From positions 1-54,578 of the forward strand of contig CAMLGG010000003.1 in NCBI GenBank assembly GCA_946479475.1: DNA of 54,578 nucleotides, in the 5' to 3' direction. Of this stretch, positions 42,192 through 51,575 are shown piece by piece. The translations under genes were made by a program, and so were the position numbers. The DNA is from an uncultured Ideonella sp. (lineage in GTDB: Bacteria; Pseudomonadota; Gammaproteobacteria; Burkholderiales; Burkholderiaceae). The notes under the pieces are model-generated. The model was not told where the DNA came from and ran no database searches. It was given only the letters and a program-made list of their open reading frames with translations. Every line of letters begins with the position of its first letter. The stretch's first letter is position 1.

Positions 42192-42857
42192 ATGACAGTG
42201 CCCGATTCTTCCGCGGCCGATCCCGCACGGCGGCAGTTCTTGCAGTCGGCCGGTGCCCTGGCCGGCACGCCCCTGCTCGCGCATGGCGCGACGCCGGCGT
42301 CTGTCGGGCACGTCGCGGGTCCGGCGGCTCGCCCGGTGCACCTCGTCGTCAATGGGCAGGCTCGCGAGCTGGTGGTCGAGCCATGGGTGACGCTGCTCGA
42401 CGCGCTGCGCGAGCACCTGGGCCTGACCGGCACCAAGAAGGGTTGCGACCGGGGCCAATGCGGCGCCTGCACGGTGCTCGTCGGCGGCCGCCGGATCAAC
42501 AGCTGCCTTGCGCTCGCGGTGGCGCACGAGGGCCACGAGGTCACGACGATCGAGGGCCTGGGCCGGCCCGGCCAGCTTCATCCGCTGCAGGCGGCGTTCG
42601 TCCAGCACGATGCCTTCCAGTGCGGCTACTGCACACCCGGCCAGATCTGCTCGGCGGTGGCGATGCTGGAAGAGGCCCGGCATGGCGATGCCAGCGCCGC
42701 CAGCGACGACGTCCGACAAGCGCCCGTGCTGCCCCTGGGCGAGGACGAGATCCGTGAGCGCATGAGCGGCAACCTCTGCCGCTGCGGCGCCTACATCAAC
42801 ATCGTCAAGGCCGTGCAGACGGTGACCGGCGCGCCGCACGCAGAAGGCAGCACATGA
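42192..42857 (+). CDS. paoA: Periplasmic aldehyde oxidoreductase 2Fe-2S subunit (PaoA-like)
   Basis: A 221-residue xanthine-dehydrogenase-family small subunit. A Tat signal RRQFLQSAGALAGTPLLAHG exports the folded enzyme. The plant-type 2Fe-2S centre is GCDRGQCGACTVLVGGRRINSC and the second cluster is in QCGYCTPGQICS with SGNLCRCGAYINI. ATG at 42192 places the Tat motif at residues 13-16; upstream in-frame ATGs (42138, 42153) are possible. It transfers electrons from the molybdenum subunit. The stop overlaps the paoB start (ATGA). Confidence 0.92.
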   Translation: MTVPDSSAADPARRQFLQSAGALAGTPLLAHGATPASVGHVAGPAARPVHLVVNGQARELVVEPWVTLLDALREHLGLTGTKKGCDRGQCGACTVLVGGRRINSCLALAVAHEGHEVTTIEGLGRPGQLHPLQAAFVQHDAFQCGYCTPGQICSAVAMLEEARHGDASAASDDVRQAPVLPLGEDEIRERMSGNLCRCGAYINIVKAVQTVTGAPHAEGST

Positions 42858-43846
42858 CGCCGTTCGCCTACGAACGGCCGGAGCGGGTCGACGATGCGCT
42901 GCGCCTCGGGAAGCAGCCGAACGCTCGCTTCATCGGCGGCGGCACCAACCTGCTCGACCTGATGAAAGGCGGCGTGGAGCGGCCGCTGCTGCTGGTCGAC
43001 GTCGGACGCCTGCCGCTGGCCGGCATCTCGCTCCTGCCCGACGGCGGGCTGCGGATAGGCGCGACCGCACGCAACAGCGACGCCGCCAACCACCCGCTGG
43101 TGCGCGAGCGCTACCCGCTGCTGAGCCAGGCGCTGCTGGCTGGCGCCTCGGCGCAACTGCGCAACATGGCCACCGTCGGCGGCAACCTCCTGCAGCGAAC
43201 GCGCTGCCCCTATTTCTACGACTTGGGCTTCGAGCGCTGCAACAAGCGCAACCCGGGCAGCGGCTGCGGTGCACGCGAGGGCCTGCATCGCAACCATGCC
43301 GTGCTCGGCACGAGCCCTTCGTGCATCGCCACCCATCCCTCGGACATGGCGGTCGCCCTGGCCGCGCTGCGCGCCGTGGTGAGGACCACCGGCCCCCGGG
43401 GCGACCGGGCCATCGAGATGGCCGACTTCCATCGCCTGCCCGACGACACGCCGCAGCGAGACACCGTGCTCGAGCACGGCGAGCTCATCACCTCGGTGGA
43501 CCTGCCGATGTCGCCGTTCGCCGACCATGCGCATTACCTGAAGGTCCGCGACCGGGCGAGCTATGCCTTCGCGCTGGTCTCGGTGGCCGCCGCGCTCGAC
43601 CTCGCCAGCGGCGGCACGGTGCACGACGCCGCTCTCGCGCTCGGCGGCGTGGCGCACAAGCCGTGGCGGGTCGTCGAGGCCGAGCGCGCGCTCATCGGCG
43701 AGCCGCTCACGCCCGCCACGATGCAGGCCGCCGCCGATGCCGCGTTGCGCGGCTCCGAACCCTTGCGCGACAACCGCTTCAAGCCCGCGCTGGCGCGTCG
43801 CGCCATCGTGCGCGCCTTGCAGCGAGCGGCAGGGGGCGACGCGTGA
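42854..43846 (+). CDS. paoB: Aldehyde oxidoreductase FAD-binding subunit (PaoB-like, with extra 4Fe-4S cysteines)
   Basis: A 330-residue FAD-binding subunit. The FAD motifs are RFIGGGTNLLDLMKGG and RNMATVGGNLLQRTRCPYFY. The insert with CPYFYDLGFERCNK, GCGAR and PSCIATHPSDMA holds the cysteines that bind an additional 4Fe-4S cluster in E. coli PaoB, distinguishing it from ordinary xanthine dehydrogenase B subunits. The start and stop both overlap the neighbours (ATGA, GTGA), implying stoichiometric synthesis. Confidence 0.93.
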   Translation: MTPFAYERPERVDDALRLGKQPNARFIGGGTNLLDLMKGGVERPLLLVDVGRLPLAGISLLPDGGLRIGATARNSDAANHPLVRERYPLLSQALLAGASAQLRNMATVGGNLLQRTRCPYFYDLGFERCNKRNPGSGCGAREGLHRNHAVLGTSPSCIATHPSDMAVALAALRAVVRTTGPRGDRAIEMADFHRLPDDTPQRDTVLEHGELITSVDLPMSPFADHAHYLKVRDRASYAFALVSVAAALDLASGGTVHDAALALGGVAHKPWRVVEAERALIGEPLTPATMQAAADAALRGSEPLRDNRFKPALARRAIVRALQRAAGGDA

Positions 43847-46056
43847 GCAGCATCGGCGCCCCGCTGGACCGCGTCGACGGCCCGCTCAAGGTCTGCGGCC
43901 TCGCGCGCTACACCGGCGACCTGGCGCTGCCACGCATGGCCCACGCGCTGATGGTGACGAGCACCATCGCCGCCGGCCGCGTGCGCCGGATCGACACGGC
44001 GGCCGCGCAGCGCCTGCCTGGCGTGGTGATGGTGCTCACCCACGAGAACGCGATGCGCCTGCCGCAAGGGGGTCGCGCTGCGGTCCAGCCGCCACAAGGG
44101 CGCGTCCTCTCGCTGCTGCAGGATGACCGTGTGCACTACAGCGGCCAGCCCGTCGCCGTGGTCGTGGCCGATTCGCTGGAGCAGGCGCAGGCCGCCGCCG
44201 ATGCCGTTCGCATCCATTACGAGCCGGCCCCGCCGGTGCTGGACTTCCAGGCGGGCAAGGCCGGGGCGCATTCGCCCGGCAAGATCCTGGACACCGAGGC
44301 CGATTCTCTGCGCGGCGATCCGGCCGCCGGCCAGGCGCAGGCCGCGCACAGGCGTCGCCAGACCTACCGCACGCCGATGCAGCACCACAACCCGATGGAG
44401 CCGCACGGCACGCTGGCCGTCTGGGAAGGCGAGCGCCTGACGGTCTACGACTCCACCCAGTACGCCGCCGGCGCGCGCCGCACGATCGCCAAGACCTTCG
44501 GCATCGCGCCAGAGCGCGTGCGCGTGCGCTGCGAGTTCGTCGGCGGGGCCTTCGGCAGCAAGGGCTCGGCCTGGTCGCACGTCATGCTGGCCGCGATGGC
44601 AGCTCGGCAGGCGGGTCGCCCGGTCCGGCTGCTGCTGCAGCGTCCCCAGCAGTTCGGCCCGGTCGGCGGACGCCCTTGCACCGAGCAGCTGGTGTCGCTG
44701 GCCGCGGATCAGGAGGGCCGGCTGACCTCGATCGAGCACCGGGTGTGGTCCAGCACCTCCACGATAGAGAACTGGACCGAGAGCTCGGCCCTCGTCACCC
44801 GCATGCTTTACGCCTGCCCCAACGTCCTCACTTCGCACCGGCTGGTCAAGCTCAACGTCGGCACGCCGACCTTCCAGCGCGCGCCGGGCGAGGCCACCGG
44901 CAGCTTCGCCCTCGAATGCGCCCTGGACGAACTCGCCGAGGAACTGGGGCTGGACCCCATCGAGCTGCGCCTGCGCAACTTCGCCGAGCGCGATCCGGAG
45001 CGCGGCCGGCCGTTCTCGAGCAACTCGCTGCGCGAGTGCTACCGCGCAGGCGCCGAGCGCTTCGGCTGGGCCCGGCGGGCGCCCAGGCCTGCCTCGATGC
45101 AGCAGGGCCGCTGGCTCGTCGGCTATGGCATGGCGAGCGCGACGAGGCCCGCCAAGCGCAGCCCCGCGGCCGCGCGCGTGCGCCTGCTGCCCAATGGCAG
45201 CGCGCTGGTTCAATCGAGCACCGAGGACCTGGGCACCGGCACCTACACCGTGATGGCGCAGATAGCCGCCGATGCTCTCGGCTATGCGCCTTCCGAGGTT
45301 CGATTCGAGCTGGGTGACACGGTGATGCCGGAGGCACCGATCTCCGCCGGCTCGATGACCGTGGAGAGCGTCGGCTCGGCGGTGCACGACGCGTGCCTTC
45401 GCGCTCGCGAGCAACTGCTGGCGCAGGCCCGGTCGGACGCGGCTTCGCCGCTGGCCGGGGCGCCGCCCGCCGAACTGCGCGTGGAAGACGGCTGGATCGT
45501 CCACGCGGCCGAGCCTGGGCGGCGCGAGCGTGCCGCCACGCTGCTGGCTCGCCGCGCCGGCCCGCCCATCGAGGCCGAAGGCCGCAGTGCCCCCGGGCCC
45601 GAGGACAAGCAGTTCGCGATGCATGCCTTCGGCGCGATGTTCGCCGAAGCGCGGGTCGACCGGGAGCTCGGCATCGTGCGCGTGCCGCGGGTGGTCGGCG
45701 CCTACGGTGTCGGCCAGGTCATCAACGCCAAGACGGCCCACAGCCAGCTGATGGGCGGCATCGTGTGGGGGCTGAGCCAGGCACTGGTCGAGGCGACGGA
45801 GCTGGACCCGCGCCAGGGCCGGTTCACCAATGCCAACCTGGCCGAGTACCACGTGCCGGTCAATGCCGACATCGGCCGCATCGAGATCGTCGTCGTGCCC
45901 GAGCGCGACGAGCATGTCAACCCGCTGGGCGCCAAGGGCCTGGGCGAGGTGTCGATGACCGGCGTGGCGGCGGCGGTCGCGAACGCGGTGCACCACGCCA
46001 CCGGCCGGCGCGTGCGCGAGTTGCCCATCACCCTCGACAAGCTGATCGACTCATGA
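43843..46056 (+). CDS. paoC: Aldehyde oxidoreductase molybdenum cofactor subunit (PaoC-like)
   Basis: A 737-residue molybdopterin subunit, GTG start overlapping the paoB stop. Molybdenum-cofactor segments are FVGGAFGSKGSAWSH, FQRAPGEATGSFALECALDEL and GAKGLGEVSMTGVAAAV, where E702 is the catalytic glutamate. Length is close to E. coli PaoC. It oxidises aldehydes to acids in the periplasm after Tat export with PaoA. The dedicated maturation chaperone PaoD (XdhC-like) that follows paoC in E. coli is absent here; a hydrolase gene follows instead. Confidence 0.94.
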   Translation: MSSIGAPLDRVDGPLKVCGLARYTGDLALPRMAHALMVTSTIAAGRVRRIDTAAAQRLPGVVMVLTHENAMRLPQGGRAAVQPPQGRVLSLLQDDRVHYSGQPVAVVVADSLEQAQAAADAVRIHYEPAPPVLDFQAGKAGAHSPGKILDTEADSLRGDPAAGQAQAAHRRRQTYRTPMQHHNPMEPHGTLAVWEGERLTVYDSTQYAAGARRTIAKTFGIAPERVRVRCEFVGGAFGSKGSAWSHVMLAAMAARQAGRPVRLLLQRPQQFGPVGGRPCTEQLVSLAADQEGRLTSIEHRVWSSTSTIENWTESSALVTRMLYACPNVLTSHRLVKLNVGTPTFQRAPGEATGSFALECALDELAEELGLDPIELRLRNFAERDPERGRPFSSNSLRECYRAGAERFGWARRAPRPASMQQGRWLVGYGMASATRPAKRSPAAARVRLLPNGSALVQSSTEDLGTGTYTVMAQIAADALGYAPSEVRFELGDTVMPEAPISAGSMTVESVGSAVHDACLRAREQLLAQARSDAASPLAGAPPAELRVEDGWIVHAAEPGRRERAATLLARRAGPPIEAEGRSAPGPEDKQFAMHAFGAMFAEARVDRELGIVRVPRVVGAYGVGQVINAKTAHSQLMGGIVWGLSQALVEATELDPRQGRFTNANLAEYHVPVNADIGRIEIVVVPERDEHVNPLGAKGLGEVSMTGVAAAVANAVHHATGRRVRELPITLDKLIDS

Positions 46057-46754
46057 ACAACAACAAGGACGTGACGATTGCCCGCCCCATCCCGGCCGCT
46101 GCCGTGCGCATCGGCGTGGGAAGGGCCCGCCTCGAAGGCGAGCTGGGCCTGCCCGAAGGCGCGACGGGCCTCGTGCTCTTCGCCCACGGCAGCGGCTCCA
46201 GCCGCTTCAGCCCGCGCAACCGCCAGGTCGCCGAGCACCTGAAGGCCGCGGGCCTGGGCACCTTGCTGGCTGACCTGCTGACCCGCGACGAGGAGGCAGT
46301 GGACCGCGACACGGCGGCCCTGCGCTTCGACGTGGGCCTGCTGTCCGAGCGCCTGATCGGGGCGATCGACTGGCTGCAATCCAACGAGGCCACGGCCGGC
46401 CTGGCGCTGAACCTGTTCGGCGCGAGCACCGGCGCCGCCGCTGCGCTCGTGGCCGCGGCCCGCCGGCCGGTGGCCGTGCGCACGGTGGTCTCGCGGGGCG
46501 GCCGCCCGGACCTGGCGGCGGACCGCCTCGGCGAAGTCATGGCGCCCACCTTGCTCATCGCGGGCGGGGAGGACACCGAGGTGATCGCGCTGAACCGCCG
46601 CGCACTGGCGATGCTCGGCGGCGAGAAGGAGCTCATCGTCATCCCGGGCGCCAGCCATCTGTTCGAGGAGCCTGGCGCCCTGGACACCGTGGCCAAGCTG
46701 GCCTGCGACTGGTTCGTCAGGCACCTGCCGGCGCGCGGCGAGGTGGCTTGCTGA
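46053..46754 (+). CDS. Alpha/beta hydrolase, dienelactone-hydrolase-like
   Basis: A 233-residue cytosolic protein. LVLFAHGSGSSRFSPRNRQVAEHL contains the oxyanion region, the nucleophile is in LNLFGASTGAAAALVAA (G-x-S-x-G), the acid residue in LIAGGEDTEVIALN, and the histidine in IPGASHLFEEPG. The start overlaps the paoC stop (ATGA), so it belongs to the molybdoenzyme operon and may process an ester or lactone linked to the aldehyde substrate. That link is inference. Confidence 0.85.
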   Translation: MNNNKDVTIARPIPAAAVRIGVGRARLEGELGLPEGATGLVLFAHGSGSSRFSPRNRQVAEHLKAAGLGTLLADLLTRDEEAVDRDTAALRFDVGLLSERLIGAIDWLQSNEATAGLALNLFGASTGAAAALVAAARRPVAVRTVVSRGGRPDLAADRLGEVMAPTLLIAGGEDTEVIALNRRALAMLGGEKELIVIPGASHLFEEPGALDTVAKLACDWFVRHLPARGEVAC

Positions 46755-46784
46755 GCCTTTCGCCCGGTTGCCTTGCCGGCCCGT

Positions 46785-46851
46785 CACCGTTCACCTGAGC
46801 CTGTCGAAGGCCCGTGTGCGCCAAGGCTTCGACAAGCCCGGCCCGACGGTG
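46785..46851. repeat. REP-like palindromic repeat
   Basis: CACCGT and ACGGTG bound an imperfect hairpin containing CCTGAGCCTGTCGAAGG and GGCTTCGACAAGCC. The same core recurs twice at the right end of the window. It lies between the convergent hydrolase and hybrid-kinase genes and may act as a transcription end. Confidence 0.8.
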
Positions 46852-46859
46852 CCTGCCTC

Positions 46860-48908
46860 TCACCTCCCGCCCGCATCGCCTCGCTTCTGCCGTGCAGCGA
46901 GGTCCAGGGCCTCGTCCAGGGCCTGGCCGAGCGCATGCAGGTCCAGCGGCTTGGTGAGGTAGCGGAAGAAGCCGGCCGCGAGGCCCTTCTCCACCGCGTC
47001 GGGCATGGCATTGGCGCTGATGGCGATGACCGGGATGTGCGACGTGCGCGGGTCCCGCCGCAGCATCGCCTGGGCCTCGGTGCCGCTCAGCACCGGCATG
47101 TTGTTGTCCATGAGGATCACGTCCGGCAGCTGCTGGCGAGCCAGGTCGACGCCGCGCTGGCCGTTGTCTGCGGTCAGCAAACGCACGTCCGGGCGGGCCA
47201 TGAGCAGGGCCTGGATGAGATCGACGCTGGCCGGGTTGTCCTCCACGCAGAGCACGGTGGTCTGGCGGCGCGCCGGCTGCGGGCGCTCGTCGGCCAGCAG
47301 GGCTTGCGGGACGGTGACCGGATCGTCGGCCGGCAGCGCAGGCAGGTCGACCCAGAACACGCTGCCCGCGCCCGGCGTGCTGCTCACGCCCAGGCTGCCG
47401 CCCATCATCTGCGCCAGCCGCCGGGTGACCACCAGGCCTATGCCGGTGCCTTCTTCCGGACCCCCCTCCTGCCCCAGGCGGTTGAAGGGCTGGAAGAGCG
47501 ACTTGAGCTGCTCGGGGCGCATGCCGATGCCGGTGTCCTGCACCGACAGCCGCAGCTTGTCGGGCGGCATGGGGATGGTGTCGAGGACGACCGAGCCGGA
47601 TTCGCGGTTGTACTTGACGGCATTCGACAGCAGGTTCAGCAGCACCTGCTTGAGCCTCGTGCGGTCCGCCCGGACCATCATGTGACCGGCGTCGGGGAAG
47701 AGCAGCCGGATGCCGCGCCGCTCGGCCAGGGGCTGGATCAGCGAGCGGCACTCCTCCAGCACCTCGGCCAGGCGGATCGGCTCGATCGACAGCGTCATCT
47801 TGCCGGCCTCGATCTGCGCCAGGTTGAGGATGTCGTTGATCAGGCTCAGCAGGTGATGGCCGGCCTTGACGATGTGGTCGAGGAAGGCCTTGTGCCGGTC
47901 GGCGGGCAGCGTGGCGAGGTCGGACACCGAGAGCATCTGCCCGAACCCGATGATGGCGTTCAGCGGGGTGCGCAGCTCGTGGCTCATGTTCGACAGGAAC
48001 TCGGACTTCGCACGGTTGGCCGCCTCGGCCGCATGCGAGGCGAGCGCGAGCTCCGCGTTGGAGCGCTCCAGCTCGGCGGTGCGCTCGCGCACGCGCTCCT
48101 CCAGCTGCTCGTTCAGCCGGATCACGTCCTGCTGCGCGGCGCGGCGCTCCTCCACCTCGCGGGCCTTCTCGCGGTTGGAGACCTCCAGCTCGGCGGTGCG
48201 CCGCTCGACCTCGCTCATCATGTCGTTGAAGGCTTCGACCAGGGCGCCGAGCTCGCCGTCGTCGTGCTGCTCGACGCGGCCGGAATAATCCTGCCGCTCG
48301 ACGACGTCGCGCGCCGCCGCTCCCACCGCGAACACCGGCCTGAGCACCAGCCGGGCAAGGCGGCCCGAGAGCAGGGCTGCGATGAGCATCGTCAGGGCCG
48401 CCACGCCCAGGCCGATGACGGCGTAGTTGAGCAGCCGGTCGTAGATCTCGTAATCGGCGCGCAGGTAGACCGTGCCCAGGATCTGCCCATGCTCGACGAT
48501 GCGGCGGAAGACCACCAGCTGGCGTCCGTCGACGGTCGCCCCCTCGCTGCCCGGCAGATCGGGGAAGGCGTCCGTCGCCCCCTCGGCCAGGTAGCGGGCG
48601 AACAGGGCGCCGCGCGTGGTGTAGACGGCCGCGGCGCGGACCTTGGGCTGCAGGCGCAGCATGCCCAGGTTCTCCTTCGCCACCCGGGCGTCGTCGAAGG
48701 ACAGGGCCGGCGCCACGGTGCGCGCGATGAGTGCGGCCTGGGCGTCGACGTCCGCCAGCCAGCTCTTGTGATACGCCCGCAGGTCGTAGGCGACCATCGC
48801 GCCCAACGCCAGCAGCACGCCGCCCAGCGTCGTCAGCAGGATGGCCAGCAGCACCTTGCGCCGCAGCGAGCGGCCACGCCGTGCAGGCGCGCGAGCGGCC
48901 GGCGTCAT
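46860..48908 (-). CDS. Hybrid sensor histidine kinase/response regulator (CHASE-type periplasmic sensor)
   Basis: A 682-residue inner-membrane protein. TM1 is about 18-40. A periplasmic CHASE8-like sensor follows (about 42-150, YHKSWLADVDAQAALIARTV), then TM2 (about 152-175) and HAMP with FNDMMSEVERRTAEL. Next are a coiled coil, HisKA with H310 in NMSHELRTPLNAI, an ATPase with NLLSNAVKYN, DTGIGM and GTGIGLVV, and a C-terminal receiver with D601 in VILMDNNMP. It lacks a DNA-binding or GGDEF output. It is last in the TonB receptor/YfiR/kinase operon; its start overlaps the yfiR-like stop. Confidence 0.93.
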   Translation of the reverse strand: MTPAARAPARRGRSLRRKVLLAILLTTLGGVLLALGAMVAYDLRAYHKSWLADVDAQAALIARTVAPALSFDDARVAKENLGMLRLQPKVRAAAVYTTRGALFARYLAEGATDAFPDLPGSEGATVDGRQLVVFRRIVEHGQILGTVYLRADYEIYDRLLNYAVIGLGVAALTMLIAALLSGRLARLVLRPVFAVGAAARDVVERQDYSGRVEQHDDGELGALVEAFNDMMSEVERRTAELEVSNREKAREVEERRAAQQDVIRLNEQLEERVRERTAELERSNAELALASHAAEAANRAKSEFLSNMSHELRTPLNAIIGFGQMLSVSDLATLPADRHKAFLDHIVKAGHHLLSLINDILNLAQIEAGKMTLSIEPIRLAEVLEECRSLIQPLAERRGIRLLFPDAGHMMVRADRTRLKQVLLNLLSNAVKYNRESGSVVLDTIPMPPDKLRLSVQDTGIGMRPEQLKSLFQPFNRLGQEGGPEEGTGIGLVVTRRLAQMMGGSLGVSSTPGAGSVFWVDLPALPADDPVTVPQALLADERPQPARRQTTVLCVEDNPASVDLIQALLMARPDVRLLTADNGQRGVDLARQQLPDVILMDNNMPVLSGTEAQAMLRRDPRTSHIPVIAISANAMPDAVEKGLAAGFFRYLTKPLDLHALGQALDEALDLAARQKRGDAGGR

Positions 48909-49504
48909 GGCACCCTCCCGGCGACGTTGCGGGCCACGCCGAGCAGGCGCGCGCTGATGCGAAGGTGGCTGCGCTCGGCCGAGGCCGGGGCCAGGTCGAA
49001 CTTCACCTTGTCGTCGACGATCACGAAGTTGACCATGCTGCCTGCGGGCAGGCCGGCCTCCTGCTCGGTGACGACGAGCACCGGCTGGTCCTTCAGGGCT
49101 GCCAGCGCCTCCGACAGCCGCGCTGCATGCGAACGGGCGACGAAAAGGATGTTCAGCCCCTGGACCGCGTCGCTGCGCTCGACGCGCCGCACGGTGATCG
49201 GGCGGCCGTTCACCGCCTGGCCGCCGGCGGCCGCCGTGACGGCCTCGGCCACGCCCGCATTGCCCATCACGCCGATGACGAAGCTCGGGTCGGCCAGGGC
49301 CGGCACCGCCTCGGGCCAGTCCACGTAGTTGCCGAACTTGCAGAGGAAGGCGGCCTTGATGCGGTACTCGGCCTCCTCGTTGGCCCACGCGCGCTGCATC
49401 GAGCCCGAAAGCATCAGCATGCACAGGGCGGCCCAGCGCAGCGCCTGCCATGCCGGCCTCAGGGCACGGATGCGTGGGCTCGGCACGGGCCGCGGCGGCT
49501 TCAT
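48905..49504 (-). CDS. YfiR-family periplasmic protein
   Basis: A 199-residue protein with a long charged N-region and signal peptide (hydrophobic WAALCMLMLSGSMQRAWA, cleaved before NEEAEY). The YfiR domain is clear: EYRIKAAFLCKFGNYVDWPE at its start, then FVIGVMGNAGVAEAV, NILFVARSHAARLSEAL and GSMVNFVIVDDKVKFDLAPA. In Pseudomonas, YfiR is a periplasmic repressor of a diguanylate cyclase; here its partner is more likely the overlapping hybrid kinase. The start follows the TonB receptor stop by 11 bases. Confidence 0.93.
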   Translation of the reverse strand: MKPPRPVPSPRIRALRPAWQALRWAALCMLMLSGSMQRAWANEEAEYRIKAAFLCKFGNYVDWPEAVPALADPSFVIGVMGNAGVAEAVTAAAGGQAVNGRPITVRRVERSDAVQGLNILFVARSHAARLSEALAALKDQPVLVVTEQEAGLPAGSMVNFVIVDDKVKFDLAPASAERSHLRISARLLGVARNVAGRVP

Positions 49505-49515
49505 GGGTCCAGGTG

Positions 49516-51444
49516 TCAGAACCGCCACGCGGCCTGGATGGACCAGGCGCGGCGCAACTGCGTGCGCGTGGCCACTTCGGTGAACTCGCCGTGCCCGTGG
49601 CCGGTGAGGTTGTGCCCTGTCACCGCCAGGTCCATCCCGGGCAGCGGGCGCCAGCCCCATCGCAGGTCGACCACGGTGTAGGCCGGCACCGCGGGCGTGG
49701 CGAGCGCGCCGACGTGGCGCAGCGCCAGGTCGAGCTCGGTCGGCCCGGGCAGGTCGAAGGACGAGCGCAGGATCCACCAGTCGGGCGGGTTGGCGCCCAG
49801 CGCAGCGGCCAGGCCCGCGGCATCGTTGCTGCCCGGCTCCAGCCGCATGTCCTGCCACAGGCGGGTGTAGCCGGCATGCAGTCGCCACAGCGGCGTCAAC
49901 TGCGCGCTGCCCCACAGCTCCAGGCCATGCGTGCTGCCGCGCATGCCGTTCGCGTAGTAGACATAGGGCACCGAGTAGACGATCTCCTGGGTACGCAGGC
50001 GCTGGTAGTCGGCATGCCAGACCGTGGCCGAGAGGCTGGTCCTGGGGGCCGGCTGCCCGCGATAGCCGATCTCGTAGACCTGGGCGATCTCGGACTGGAC
50101 ATCGGGCCCGCCCCGCAGCAGGAAGGGCGGCTCGCCCGGCACGTAGGCGTCGTGATCCAGGCGCGAGGGCGCGCGGACGGTGCGGGTGACGGCGGCCCAC
50201 AGCAATTGCTGGGGCGACGCCTTCCACGCCAGCCGCGCCGTCGGCAGGAACTCGGTGCCGGTGTAGTCGTTGCGCTCCGCCCTCGCTCCGAGCGTGAGCC
50301 GCAGCGTCGGGGAGAGGGTCAGCTCGTCCTGCGCGAACAGGCTGGCCCGGTCGTCGACGAGGCGGGCCGGCAGGAAGGCGACGTAGGTGCTGTTGTCGAT
50401 GTGGTCCCAGCCGCGGCGCCATTGCAGGCCCCAGACGAGCGCGTGCGGGCCGACGGGCGCGAGGGCATGCTGCAACTGCAGGTCGAGCGTGGTCTGGCGA
50501 TCGTCGAAGGTCGGGACCACCTCGCGCCGCGTCTGGTCGACATAGGCCTGTACCTGCAGGCGGCCGCCTCCAGCCAGCCCGCGCTCCCAGCGGCCCAGCA
50601 GGTGCGAGCCCGAGACGGTGATCGGCCCGAGTTCGAAGGGCACGCCGGTGACGATGGTGCCGGGCGCGGGTTGACCCTGGCGGCCCGCGTAGACGTCGCC
50701 TTGAACGGTGAACCGACCTCCGCCGAGGCCGCCATCGGCGCGCACGCCGGCCTGCGTCAGGTGGCCGGCGTCGTCCTTCTCCTCGCCGGCTCGAGTCTGC
50801 GTGCGGCGATCGTCCGAGCGGGTGGCGTACAGGCGCCATGCCCAGCCTTCGCCGGCGGCCCGGCCGTGGCGCATCGACAGGTGCGAGCCCGCCTCACCCA
50901 CGCTGGCCGATACCAGCGAGCCTTCGTCGGCGGCCTCGCGCGTGATGACGTTGATGACGCCGTTGACGGCATTCACGCCCCACAGCGTGCTGCCCGGGCC
51001 GCTGATCACCTCGATGCGCTCCACGTCCTCGAGCACCACCTCTTGAACGTCCCAGAACACGCCGGAGAAAAGCGGCGAGTAGACCGACCGGCCGTCGACG
51101 AGTACGAGCAGCTTGTTGGCCGACGAGCTGGCGAAGCCCCGCGCCGTGACCGTGTAGTCGCTGGCGCTGACCTGCGCCACGTGGAGGTTCGGCGCGAGGC
51201 GCAATGCCTCCACCAGGCGGGTGGCACCCGAGCGGCGGATGTCCGCCGCGGTGATCACGAAGACCGAGGTCGGCGCGTCGGAAAGTCGCTCCGTCCGCTT
51301 GGACACGGACGTGATCTCGATGTTGCTCAGCTCCTCCAGGCTGAGCATGGACAACGATGGATCCGGCGCTGCCTGCACGACGGCGGCAACGAAACCACAA
51401 GAACCCAAAGTCGAACGGATGAACAGTCTGCGCCCAACGCGCAT
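49516..51444 (-). CDS. TonB-dependent outer-membrane receptor
   Basis: A 642-residue protein with a signal peptide (about 1-25, ending VVQA-AP). The TonB-box-like leader LSLEELSNIEITSVSKR is followed by the plug domain (APTSVFVITAADIRRSGATR, FSGVFWDVQEVVLEDVERIEV, NAVNGVINVITREA). A beta-barrel follows, ending in a terminal phenylalanine (AWSIQAAWRF), which is needed for outer-membrane assembly. The LxELxxIEITSVSKR variant is typical of receptors encoded beside yfiR and sensor kinases. The ligand is unknown. It is first gene of the trio. Confidence 0.92.
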   Translation of the reverse strand: MRVGRRLFIRSTLGSCGFVAAVVQAAPDPSLSMLSLEELSNIEITSVSKRTERLSDAPTSVFVITAADIRRSGATRLVEALRLAPNLHVAQVSASDYTVTARGFASSSANKLLVLVDGRSVYSPLFSGVFWDVQEVVLEDVERIEVISGPGSTLWGVNAVNGVINVITREAADEGSLVSASVGEAGSHLSMRHGRAAGEGWAWRLYATRSDDRRTQTRAGEEKDDAGHLTQAGVRADGGLGGGRFTVQGDVYAGRQGQPAPGTIVTGVPFELGPITVSGSHLLGRWERGLAGGGRLQVQAYVDQTRREVVPTFDDRQTTLDLQLQHALAPVGPHALVWGLQWRRGWDHIDNSTYVAFLPARLVDDRASLFAQDELTLSPTLRLTLGARAERNDYTGTEFLPTARLAWKASPQQLLWAAVTRTVRAPSRLDHDAYVPGEPPFLLRGGPDVQSEIAQVYEIGYRGQPAPRTSLSATVWHADYQRLRTQEIVYSVPYVYYANGMRGSTHGLELWGSAQLTPLWRLHAGYTRLWQDMRLEPGSNDAAGLAAALGANPPDWWILRSSFDLPGPTELDLALRHVGALATPAVPAYTVVDLRWGWRPLPGMDLAVTGHNLTGHGHGEFTEVATRTQLRRAWSIQAAWRF

Positions 51445-51575
51445 GCCGAATCCCTGCTGCTGTTGTATCGGCAGCGCGGCTCTCACCGCGCTCGTCCGAT
51501 GCTACGCCGACGCTGCGAAACCCGTCCAGTGGCAACCGCCGCAGGGACTCGGTCAGTAGTGACTTGAGTTATCGG

